Origin: an uncultured Methanomethylovorans sp.
GTDB taxonomy: Archaea; Halobacteriota; Methanosarcinia; Methanosarcinales; Methanosarcinaceae
Direction of reading: 5' to 3'
Assembly: GCA_937968035.1 (NCBI GenBank)
Contig: CALBTS010000553.1
Coordinates: 1-10,873, forward strand
Length of the DNA stretch: 10,873 bases
Below the pieces are notes generated by a model. The model had not been told where the DNA came from. It did no database searches and worked only from the letters and a program-made list of their open reading frames with translations. The stretch's first letter is position 1. Every line of letters begins with the position of its first letter. Below are positions 1 through 7,213 of the stretch, in pieces. A program made the position numbers and the translations under genes.

Positions 1-653
1 TCCTGCAAGAAACGATAGAACCATTCCAATCCGGTTCGTTGCATCCATAAAGGTGCTCTCCTCGTTACTCCAGCAATTACATCGAACGTGCCTCCTACAC
101 CCATTGTGAAGTTGACATCTTTTAAGATATCCCTGTACTCATGAAGAAAATTTTCTTTTTTTGGAGATGTGATTGCCACAAAAAGAAGTTGAGTCCCACT
201 GCTGGAAATCTGCCGGGCAATAATTGGCTCTTCTTCCCTGGTGTAATAACCATTTCGGTATCCGGCAATAATCTTGTCCCCATACTGCTCCTTATATCGG
301 GAAACAACCTCCCTCACCACCTCTTCCTTCGCACCGAAAAAAAAGCATCTATATCCTTTCTCATGGGCTAAAATCACCAGCCTCTGCATCAAGTCTGCAC
401 CGGCTACTCTTTCCGGAATTTTTTTCCCCAGGAACCTAGCAGCCCATACAATACTTTGACCATCTGCATTAATTATATCACATGAAACAACACTCTTGGC
501 CAATTCAGAATCCTTCTGCATCAAAACCACTTTCCCGGCATTGATAACCACATGATTTATGTGCTGTCCAGTCCGGATTGCATCATCAATAATTGATACA
601 GTCTCTTCCATTGTGATTCCATCTACCGGAATGCCAAGAAAATCAATCTTCAT
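1..653 (-). CDS. WecG/TagA/CpsF-family glycosyltransferase (GT26), 3' end cut by window edge
   Basis: The frame is open for 217 codons from the ATG at 653 to the left edge; the C-terminus lies outside the window. Family landmarks are all present: an N-terminal LGIPVDGI segment (residues 6-13), NADGQSIVW (62-70) with the Asp (D64) that matches the residue proposed as catalytic base in TagA, ERVAGADL (81-88), a FFFGA strand (104-108), and the diagnostic C-terminal run GVGGTFDVIAG (185-195) followed by RAPLWMQR and GLEWFYR (199-214). Known members transfer ManNAc, ManNAcA or a related sugar from a UDP donor to an undecaprenyl-diphosphate-linked GlcNAc at the inner face of the cytoplasmic membrane, an early step in teichoic acid, enterobacterial common antigen or capsule synthesis. 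The ATG follows the upstream stop codon by 4 nt, so it is almost certainly in the same operon. Donor and acceptor cannot be read from the sequence. No frameshift is seen. Confidence 0.93.
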   Translation of the reverse strand, partial: MKIDFLGIPVDGITMEETVSIIDDAIRTGQHINHVVINAGKVVLMQKDSELAKSVVSCDIINADGQSIVWAARFLGKKIPERVAGADLMQRLVILAHEKGYRCFFFGAKEEVVREVVSRYKEQYGDKIIAGYRNGYYTREEEPIIARQISSSGTQLLFVAITSPKKENFLHEYRDILKDVNFTMGVGGTFDVIAGVTRRAPLWMQRTGLEWFYRFLQ

Positions 654-657
654 TGCA

Positions 658-1842
658 TTAACTGTTTCGTCCAGGTAAAATAGAGATATAATAAAGGTAT
701 TCACTTAGTGCGTAGAACATCCATGCCTGAGTCCAGCGCATATAGGGGATTTTGTTAATGAAATACCTATACTTCTTATAATAGAAAGAGCCCTCTGCAG
801 ATTTCATATTACGAATTGTCCACTCCAGAACCCTATCAGCCATACTAATGTATTCATGCAACCGGCCAAGTCTGGATAGAGTAATTATTAATTGTGCCGG
901 AGAGTGGAGATCGATTGGATAAACTGAAGTGTTGTAATATTTTGACATTCCTTCTTCAGTAAAGAATGAGGTCAGATAGTATCTGAGACCTCGTTCCAGG
1001 TTGTCCTGATACTTTTCCTTTCCGGAGTATTTAATGAATTCGGAGATACATTCAAGATTATAACCAGTGTGAAAACTATCAATCCATTTATGAAATTCAG
1101 CAATACCGTAACTCCATGATCCGTCAGGATGTTGATGATCAGTGCAAAAGGCCACTGATTTTTCAGATGCTTTAATAAGATCCGTTTCTTTGGTATAGTG
1201 ATAAACTCTCGCCAGCAGCCGGCTGCCGAGGAGAGATGCATTATATACCACTGATCTATCCAAAGGGGAATAAGAAAAAGCAAAATTCCCCTTTTCATCG
1301 TAGGTCCTGTTAAGATCATTTACAATAAAATCACATGAACTACGAGCTACTCTTAAAAGCTCCCCTTCTTTAAGAATTTCATATGCATCAAGAAATGAAT
1401 TGGCTATGAAACTAGTAGCAACAACTGTGGGTGTGTATTTCGGCTGAAAAAAGGCTTTAGCCTGCCAATCAAAATTATATCCCCAACATGTTCCGGAATA
1501 GTGTATCGTTTTAAGCGCGATAGTCTCTTCTACTAGAGATTTTAATAGTCCTGACAATTTTGGATCTCCGGTTAATCTGTAAATATTGCAATATCCAGAT
1601 ATAAATAGTCCAAGGGCTTTAGGATTGTGATCTTTGCTTATACCCAAAAGGGGGCGAAGGTTTAATGGTGAATTTTTAAAGAATTGAATCCATAACAGCC
1701 TTGCCAATCTGTTTGACTTAAGGAAAGGAAGTCTCTGAAAAAACCGGCTGTTTAAGCCATCGAATGGATCATACCCTTTAAATCCTTCTTTCTCACACCA
1801 GGCTTTTAACTCCTCAAGGACATTTTCTATATTTTCAGACAT
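658..1842 (-). CDS. (alpha/alpha)-barrel protein, glucuronyl C5-epimerase/six-hairpin-glycosidase-like
   Basis: This is a 394-residue protein from the ATG at 1842. A TTG 42 nt further upstream is also in frame but would lie deep inside the preceding gene, so I prefer the ATG, which overlaps that gene by 8 nt. The protein has no signal peptide or membrane segment. It is helical with repeated aromatic motifs typical of alpha/alpha-toroid folds: WGYNFDW (120-126), FSYSPLDR (189-196), QHPDGSWSYG (237-246), WIDSFHTGYN (253-262), DLHSPAQ (311-317) and MRWTQAWMFYAL (368-379). Such folds include D-glucuronyl C5-epimerases, uronate lyases, GH88/GH105 hydrolases and terpene cyclases. Relatives that I recall beside polysaccharide genes carry the label 'delta-aminolevulinic acid dehydratase', but nothing here resembles that enzyme. 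Its place directly after a sugar oxidoreductase suggests a role in modifying a sugar or uronic acid of the polysaccharide. Catalytic activity is not established; the fold is fairly likely, the reaction is a guess. Confidence 0.8.
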   Translation of the reverse strand: MSENIENVLEELKAWCEKEGFKGYDPFDGLNSRFFQRLPFLKSNRLARLLWIQFFKNSPLNLRPLLGISKDHNPKALGLFISGYCNIYRLTGDPKLSGLLKSLVEETIALKTIHYSGTCWGYNFDWQAKAFFQPKYTPTVVATSFIANSFLDAYEILKEGELLRVARSSCDFIVNDLNRTYDEKGNFAFSYSPLDRSVVYNASLLGSRLLARVYHYTKETDLIKASEKSVAFCTDHQHPDGSWSYGIAEFHKWIDSFHTGYNLECISEFIKYSGKEKYQDNLERGLRYYLTSFFTEEGMSKYYNTSVYPIDLHSPAQLIITLSRLGRLHEYISMADRVLEWTIRNMKSAEGSFYYKKYRYFINKIPYMRWTQAWMFYALSEYLYYISILPGRNS

Positions 1843-3988
1843 CCAGATTAATATTCTGTGGCAAACCCGTAGAAAGGCTGTCAAGGATTTTATAAGTAGT
1901 TAGCGTTGTCAGACAGATTGACCTGAAATCTATGGGACTATCCTTCCCATTCTTAATTGCATCAAGGAATGAAGTTACTTCTTCTTTGTGTCCCTTCCCT
2001 GAAGATTTCAGCTTCCTGGCTTTACCGTCCTTATAAAATACTCCGTCTTTAAAATCGTTAATAATTCCGATACTTCCCGCACCTGAAACCTCAATTCTTT
2101 CTTTTGGCAACGATTTATCTCCATTAGCATGGTATGTCAGGTTGCCCAGTGAACCATCCTTAAATTTCACCACAACCGCAATATTGTCTTCTGGGGAAAT
2201 TTTATCATTGCCCGTACTTATTGATTCAGCAAAGACCTTGACCGGTTCACTTCCAGTAAAATACTGCATCAGGTCAATAAAATGGCAGATTTCTCCAATT
2301 ATTCTTCCTGCTCCTATCTCAGGCTGCTGAGTCCAGTGCTCTTTTGGAATAAATCCGGCATTAACACGAATATTAACCACCAATGGCTCCCCGGCACTCA
2401 CCAATTCATTTCTTAATGTGACACTGATCGGAGCAAAACGGCGATTAAACCCTACCATCAAAGGCTTGTTTGATTCCGATTTTGCTCTTATTACTTCTGT
2501 TAATTGCTGCTCATTTATTGCCAATGGCTTCTCAACGTATACACTCTTGTTTGCTTCAAGACTTTTAATAACCAATTCTGCATGAATGTTATGGGGAGTC
2601 GCTATAAAAATAGTATTTATATCCTCTTTATTTAAAAGATCATAGATATCAGAAGAGCAAAAATTAAACTTGAATTTATCAAGCACATTCTTTGATGACA
2701 TTCCGTTGGCGGTAACGACACCATCCAATGAAGCTCCCCATTCCTTTACAGCCGGGATCAAGTAACTTTGGGCAAAGCTCCCTGCACCAACAAATCCAAT
2801 GTTTATAGCACTAACAGGTAAATTACTGACTTGATGCAAGGTTAGTGTCTTATTATCATTGAGGTTGTATTTCAACAGTATACCTATAAAGTGTTCTCTT
2901 GTCACCCCAAGAACCAGATCATAAGCCTTTAACGCATCATCGATATCAAAAATGTGTGTTATCAGTGGTTTTATATCTATTGCTTTCCTGGAAAGAAGCA
3001 TAAGAAAAGCTTCCATATTCCTTTGTTCAGTCCATCTAACGAATGCGTAAGGATAGTCTATCCCATTCTCTTCATAATTAACATCGTACCTTCCGGGACC
3101 GTAGGAGCATGACATCCTGAGATCAAGCTCCTTTCTATAAAAATGAGGATCACGTGGAATATCCATTTTGACAGCTCCAACCACTATAACCTTCCCCTTT
3201 TTTCTTAAGATCTCCGCCGACAGTTCTATTGGATCATTTGTAGGGGCCGCTGCAGTTATAATTACTGAATCAAAACCCTTGCCTCCTGTGAAATTCTCAC
3301 ATGCAGATATAAGATTCGGGTCGTTTCGGTTTAATGTCGAATGTGCAGATAATTGTTTTGCAAGTTGTACCAATGACTCATTAAGATCAATACCAAATAC
3401 CTCACACCCATTTGCTCTTAGAATCTGACATGTTAGCTGACCAAGTAAGCCTAAACCAATTACACAAATTTTCCCGCCTATTTCAGGATCTGCCTGGCGT
3501 ACTCCCTGCAGTGCTATTGAACCCAGTGTGGTAAAGGCTGCTTCCTCAAAGGATACATTATCGGGCATCTTTACAACCAGGTTTTGTGGAACGGCAACAA
3601 TCTCAGCATGAGATGCATAATCCTGACCTGCACATGCAACCCTGTCTCCGGGTTTAAAAAGGCCATTTCTATCCATTGACGCAAGCACAACGCCAGATGT
3701 ACTATAACCAAGTGCTTTCAAAGAATCGAGCTTAGTCCTGACCTTGGTTATTGTAGCCTGAAGACCTTCTTTCTTAATGTTCTGCATTACCTGAGCCACC
3801 AGATCAGGACGTTGTTTGGCCTTCCCAATGATATTAGCCTGTGCAACTTTGACAGTTCCCCTTTCAGTACCTGCGCTTATCAGTGAAAACATGTTTTCTA
3901 CGAGGACATAACCTTCTGTTAGACTCGGAGGTGGTACCTGGTCAACATATAACTCTCCTGTTTTAAAGTTCTGAATCAGTTGCTTCAT
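1835..3988 (-). CDS. Bi-domain oxidoreductase: MDR-type dehydrogenase fused to Gfo/Idh/MocA-type oxidoreductase
   Basis: The 717-residue protein has two NAD(P)-binding halves. Residues 1 to about 375 form a medium-chain dehydrogenase: a GroES-like N-terminus, GDRVACAG (114-121), HAEIVAVP (127-134), and a Rossmann loop GLGLLG (178-183). Residues about 393-717 form a Gfo/Idh/MocA unit with GAGSFA (401-406), EKP (486-488, catalytic Lys487) and GEICHFID (565-572, His569 as probable catalytic residue). The first half lacks the zinc-ligand pattern of classical alcohol dehydrogenases: the segment NMFSLISAGTERG (32-44) has Ser where the catalytic Cys would be, and no four-Cys structural-zinc loop is visible. 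Fused proteins of this type are known from capsule and O-antigen loci and are thought to oxidise or reduce nucleotide sugars. The ATG at 3988 overlaps the end of the upstream ligase gene by 26 nt, and the MKQLIQ start fits the family. The stop overlaps the start of the barrel-protein gene. The substrate is unknown. Confidence 0.93.
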   Translation of the reverse strand: MKQLIQNFKTGELYVDQVPPPSLTEGYVLVENMFSLISAGTERGTVKVAQANIIGKAKQRPDLVAQVMQNIKKEGLQATITKVRTKLDSLKALGYSTSGVVLASMDRNGLFKPGDRVACAGQDYASHAEIVAVPQNLVVKMPDNVSFEEAAFTTLGSIALQGVRQADPEIGGKICVIGLGLLGQLTCQILRANGCEVFGIDLNESLVQLAKQLSAHSTLNRNDPNLISACENFTGGKGFDSVIITAAAPTNDPIELSAEILRKKGKVIVVGAVKMDIPRDPHFYRKELDLRMSCSYGPGRYDVNYEENGIDYPYAFVRWTEQRNMEAFLMLLSRKAIDIKPLITHIFDIDDALKAYDLVLGVTREHFIGILLKYNLNDNKTLTLHQVSNLPVSAINIGFVGAGSFAQSYLIPAVKEWGASLDGVVTANGMSSKNVLDKFKFNFCSSDIYDLLNKEDINTIFIATPHNIHAELVIKSLEANKSVYVEKPLAINEQQLTEVIRAKSESNKPLMVGFNRRFAPISVTLRNELVSAGEPLVVNIRVNAGFIPKEHWTQQPEIGAGRIIGEICHFIDLMQYFTGSEPVKVFAESISTGNDKISPEDNIAVVVKFKDGSLGNLTYHANGDKSLPKERIEVSGAGSIGIINDFKDGVFYKDGKARKLKSSGKGHKEEVTSFLDAIKNGKDSPIDFRSICLTTLTTYKILDSLSTGLPQNINLDV

Positions 3989-5318
3989 AGTGCTTTCTAA
4001 TTAATAAAGGTATTTTCCCAAGGATTGTTCTATATGGCTCCTTGACTTGCATAAAGTGTATGTCAAAATGCAGATTGCTTGTGTCAAATAATTCTCTTGC
4101 ATTTTCGATGACAGAAGTTGATGAATAATAAACAGTGATTGTCCCCGGGTTATTTTGTTGGACTTGTATAAAATCCACTACATTAAACAATTTATGATGT
4201 CTGCCAAAAATAAGGGCTGTCAATGAAATGTGATTACCTACTTTGTCTATAACGAACTCTCCTATCCTGCCCTGATTGATTCTAAAACTTCTCAAGAATC
4301 CGTTTTCATCGATATCAGGATCTATCAAATCTTCAGTATCATACCTGATAAATGGAGAGGCCAGATTAGCAAAACTTGTTCCTACCAGGTGATAAGCATT
4401 GTCAATTTTTACGGCTTCAGCGTACCCATAAGACAAGAAAGGTACATATTCATACTTCTGATTTAGCTCACAAGCTAAAATCACACCTTCAGTGTGTCCA
4501 TACCAGGATATACTATTTTCTGTCACAAGATCTTCAATGAAGGTTCTATAAGGAGGAGACGGGTACTCGGATCCAAACATTATCCCTTTTATATTCTTCT
4601 TAAAAAAGTCAATTAAACAGGGAGCTTTAACTGATGCATCCTTTAAAAACCCGTATATAGAACTTGGGTACCCATGAATAAACTCTGTATTATATTTTTT
4701 AAAGATCCTTAATAACTCCGAGTAATCTCTTGAATCATATGTATGATAGGCGTTTATTAGAAACTCATTTTGATTGAAATTGTATTGCCATATATTCTTA
4801 AGGCTCCTTCCTCGAATAGTAACTTTTGTTCTGGAAGGATTATATCCAATCCTTTTCCACATAAAATGCATATGTGACCATTCGCGTGAGTAAAAGTTGT
4901 TTTCAATGAAAAAAGATAACGGGATCCCGGTAGTGCCTCCCGTATTAAACTCTTTCAGTGCAAATTTTTTAATGGACCGTTCACTAAGGGGAACTGCCTT
5001 GAGTAGCGATTTCGTCAATATAGGAAATTTGGCAATGTCTGCCAGGTTAGTAATATTTTCAGTCCATGAACCTGATGATCCCAGCTGGCGTGCATAGAAA
5101 TCATTATTATTCTTGAAATGATTAACAATGTTGTTAAAGCCTTCAATAATGAATGATTTTTGATCCTCGATATTCGTCTTTAATAATTTTTCAATTAGTT
5201 GTTGATATTTCTTATAATCTCTGCCTAACCTCAGCTTAAAAGGCAAATGGCTTAGCAGGATACCCATCTCTATGGGTATTAATTCACCTATTTTCTTTTG
5301 CAGAGCCACTGAACTCAT
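3963..5318 (-). CDS. CapK / phenylacetate-CoA-ligase-like adenylate-forming enzyme
   Basis: The 451-residue protein starts at the ATG at 5318; a TTG 12 nt upstream is a less likely start. It shows the core motifs of the ANL superfamily in order: NTGGTTGIPL (125-134, nucleotide-binding loop), GSEYPSP (249-255), YGHTEG (273-278), RYDTEDLID (325-333, the Y-x-T-x-D signature), GRIGEFV (350-356) and a C-terminal GKIP (434-437) whose Lys435 fits the A10 catalytic lysine. All steps for carboxylate adenylation therefore look intact. The family includes phenylacetate-CoA ligase PaaK and CapK-type proteins of capsule loci, which presumably activate a carboxylic acid for transfer to a sugar or carrier; the true substrate is not known for most. 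No CoA- or carrier-protein partner is visible nearby. It lies 92 nt after the CapA gene, the largest gap in the window, and overlaps the next gene by 26 nt, so it may head a transcription or translation unit. Confidence 0.9.
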   Translation of the reverse strand: MSSVALQKKIGELIPIEMGILLSHLPFKLRLGRDYKKYQQLIEKLLKTNIEDQKSFIIEGFNNIVNHFKNNNDFYARQLGSSGSWTENITNLADIAKFPILTKSLLKAVPLSERSIKKFALKEFNTGGTTGIPLSFFIENNFYSREWSHMHFMWKRIGYNPSRTKVTIRGRSLKNIWQYNFNQNEFLINAYHTYDSRDYSELLRIFKKYNTEFIHGYPSSIYGFLKDASVKAPCLIDFFKKNIKGIMFGSEYPSPPYRTFIEDLVTENSISWYGHTEGVILACELNQKYEYVPFLSYGYAEAVKIDNAYHLVGTSFANLASPFIRYDTEDLIDPDIDENGFLRSFRINQGRIGEFVIDKVGNHISLTALIFGRHHKLFNVVDFIQVQQNNPGTITVYYSSTSVIENARELFDTSNLHFDIHFMQVKEPYRTILGKIPLLIRKHYEATDSEL

Positions 5319-5410
5319 ATTCAAAACCAAGGATTTAAATGACTTAAAATTAATCCACCCTAAATCGGATAGATATTAAACTTATATTGTAATACACCAA
5401 CTAACATAAT

Positions 5411-6448
5411 TTACGAAAACATCTTGCGTATATGACTTATTTTTAAGTATTTGGCATAGTGCTTAACTGTTGAAAATGGCGACTTCCTGAATCTCTGAAA
5501 GAATGAAACGAGTTCTCTTCTGAACAGTACTTTTCTTACCTTTTTATAATAAGCTTTCGGATTATAAATCAATCTGTTCAACTCAATAAAGTAAGGGTTT
5601 TTATCATTCGTTTTCACCGGGATTTTAAGGTCTCTTTCATACTTATAGTATACCGGATCAATTCCAATCAACCTGGTTTTACCAAACTTCAGGGTCAGGC
5701 AAATAGAAAATTCTCTTTTCTCACCCTGGTCTTTACTATAGCCCAATTCATTATCCGGGATATATATGAAACTACCAAGACTATAGGCTATAACTCCATT
5801 CTTGTATTTCTCAATGCCCTGGATAATATGAGGATGATGGCCTACAACGGCAATGGCACCGTTATCGATAAACCGACGCGAATGCTCAACATCAATCGGA
5901 TCAGGTATATCTACCAGTTCCGTTCCGAAATGTGGAAAAACTATTACATGATCCACATTGGCCTTAAGTGAATGAATCATGGTTATGATTCCTTCAGGAT
6001 CATAAGTATCCGGACCGAATGGCATTTTGGGACCCTTGCTCCAACGGCCCCTTTTAACACAACCTAATAAAGCAAATGTGATTCCCTGTATACTGAATTT
6101 CAGGATATTGAAGTCGTTTTCACCAACTCCGAAATAACTAATTTCCTGATCCTCCAATACTTTTATTAAATCCTCAACCCCTTCCCTTCCATAATCCATA
6201 CAGTGATTATTTGCAAGACCAAAGGCATTGAAGCGTCTTATATTCAATGACTTGAAGTACTCATAATCAATGGCATAATCCTCCTGCGTATCAAAGAAGT
6301 ATTTCGCTCTGTTATTCGGAATTATAAATTCAAAATTTCCGACGCAGAAGTCGCTGTCCGGGAGTGTTATTTCAGCGAAAGGATCAATTCCCTTACTCTG
6401 ATACTCTCTAAACAATCCGATATCTCCAACAAAGTTTAAGCTTACCAT
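5411..6448 (-). CDS. CapA/PgsA-family protein (calcineurin-like metallophosphatase fold)
   Basis: The 345-residue protein carries the metal-site motifs of the CapA family: NFVGDI with Asp9, GNFEFIIPN (38-46), ANNHCMDYG (79-87, with Asn81 and His82), FPHFGTE (171-177), GHHPHIIQG (203-211) and YSLGSFIY (222-229; the last is usually SLGNF, so Asn is replaced by Ser226). The family is required for poly-gamma-glutamate capsule synthesis in Bacillus (PgsA/CapA) and is common in other polysaccharide loci, where its reaction is not settled. Unlike Bacillus CapA, there is no N-terminal signal or anchor: the catalytic domain begins at residue 4. The last 50 or so residues are strongly basic and aromatic. 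The ATG overlaps the stop of the membrane-protein gene by 7 nt and is preceded by an AAAGGA site, which together point to translational coupling. Family assignment is secure; location and substrate are inference. Confidence 0.92.
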   Translation of the reverse strand: MVSLNFVGDIGLFREYQSKGIDPFAEITLPDSDFCVGNFEFIIPNNRAKYFFDTQEDYAIDYEYFKSLNIRRFNAFGLANNHCMDYGREGVEDLIKVLEDQEISYFGVGENDFNILKFSIQGITFALLGCVKRGRWSKGPKMPFGPDTYDPEGIITMIHSLKANVDHVIVFPHFGTELVDIPDPIDVEHSRRFIDNGAIAVVGHHPHIIQGIEKYKNGVIAYSLGSFIYIPDNELGYSKDQGEKREFSICLTLKFGKTRLIGIDPVYYKYERDLKIPVKTNDKNPYFIELNRLIYNPKAYYKKVRKVLFRRELVSFFQRFRKSPFSTVKHYAKYLKISHIRKMFS

Positions 6449-7152
6449 CTTTTATCATTCCTTTCTTGAGCAGACTTTCTGAGAAAATAGATGCTTATGA
6501 AAATAAAGAGAGTACTCAAACAGGCCTCTTTTACCTCAGTAACAGAATGAATCAGAGCATCTTTCACAGTTGCCTTTAAAATTAGTGAAGGTATATATCC
6601 AATTAAAAAGAATAGTCCCAACCACAGTGGCACCAATGGAAATCCAGTTCTGGCAATAAGCTTTGATATCGGTGAACTAAAAGCATTGACTATGGGAATG
6701 ATCACGCAGAAGCTCATCCAGAAATATGTGAATATATAGTTAGGGGAAAATATCCCTCTGAATGGTTCCAAATTATGAATATTGGTTTCGTTTTGACGAT
6801 TTATCTGACTATAGCCTTCCGATGTTTCCCATCCAAAAATCCTTTGTCCCCATGATATTTCTTCTCCTCCCCCTAAAAGGAAAACAAATGCTAGAATAAG
6901 AAACCAATAATTCCTGTTTGCTTTAAAGAGCAAGAAATCAGCTCCTCCTCCCTGCCTCATAAAAGCTATTAAAAACAATAAAGAAGTGATAAAGAGACTG
7001 AGTGCACCTGTGTATTCATATAATCCATCCTCTTTAGTTATAGTGCGGATTACTTCTTCAGGAAAGACAAAAAAAACTATATAACAGAATATTACAATTA
7101 ATGACATCAGTCCATAATATACTCTGCATTGCTTTTTTTCTGCTGATTCCAT
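6442..7152 (-). CDS. Multi-pass membrane protein of unknown function with GGGEEISWGQ motif
   Basis: The 236-residue protein starts at the ATG at 7152 (an adjacent in-frame TTG at 7155 is less likely). About six hydrophobic segments are visible, near residues 11-30, 46-65, 82-96, 138-157, 172-192 and 210-224, with a basic C-terminal tail. The most striking part is at the end of the third segment: GGGEEISWGQRIFGW (94-108), followed by NRQNETNIHN (118-127). A charged, motif-rich loop of this kind, together with a further acidic site in HSVTEVKEA (202-210) at the last segment, suggests a membrane-embedded active or binding site rather than a plain transporter. I recall similar EEISWGQ..FGW...N.Q.E...HN sequences in uncharacterised membrane proteins of several phyla, but know no function. 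Its 7-nt overlap with the CapA gene suggests that the two proteins are made together. It is too short for a typical Wzy polymerase and lacks the 12 or more helices of a Wzx flippase. Confidence 0.85.
   Translation of the reverse strand: MESAEKKQCRVYYGLMSLIVIFCYIVFFVFPEEVIRTITKEDGLYEYTGALSLFITSLLFLIAFMRQGGGADFLLFKANRNYWFLILAFVFLLGGGEEISWGQRIFGWETSEGYSQINRQNETNIHNLEPFRGIFSPNYIFTYFWMSFCVIIPIVNAFSSPISKLIARTGFPLVPLWLGLFFLIGYIPSLILKATVKDALIHSVTEVKEACLSTLFIFISIYFLRKSAQERNDKRW
6459..6464 (-). promoter_or_regulatory. Shine-Dalgarno site of the CapA-family gene
   Basis: The minus strand reads AAAGGA, 10 nt before the ATG at 6448. It lies inside the last codons of the upstream membrane-protein gene. 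It is the clearest ribosome-binding site in the window, since most other starts here have only A-rich leaders. It supports the ATG at 6448 as the true start. Confidence 0.5.
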
Positions 7153-7213
7153 CAAAAGAACTTTTTATTCAATTTTTGTGAGCTGCAAAATGAACTATTA
7201 TCTCTCACTTTGA

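Noticed and set aside
122..307. Short minus-strand reading frame of 61 codons
   Set aside because: It is an out-of-frame shadow of the WecG/TagA-type gene, whose frame is continuous across the same region and carries family motifs.
972..1319. 115-codon minus-strand reading frame inside the barrel-protein gene
   Set aside because: It overlaps the barrel-protein gene in another frame, shows no family motif, and the enclosing gene has clear repeated motifs in its own frame.
3168..3428. 86-codon plus-strand reading frame opposite the bi-domain oxidoreductase
   Set aside because: It is antisense to the Rossmann-fold region of a well-supported gene and has no recognisable motif or start signal.
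5319..5410. Possible promoter in the largest intergenic gap, with a TAAGTTTA sequence (minus strand, 5377-5384) resembling the Bacteroidota -7 box TAnnTTTG
   Set aside because: It has one mismatch, and the only nearby TTG on the upstream side is about 13 nt away, shorter than the usual spacing of roughly 19 nt. AT-rich DNA gives such matches by chance.
7165..7181. Small inverted repeat TTTTG...CAAAA in the gap between the third GT4 gene's upstream neighbour region and the membrane-protein gene
   Set aside because: The stem is only 5 bp and A/T dominated, with no following T-run clearly placed for a terminator on the coding strand; it also lies just before a start codon.
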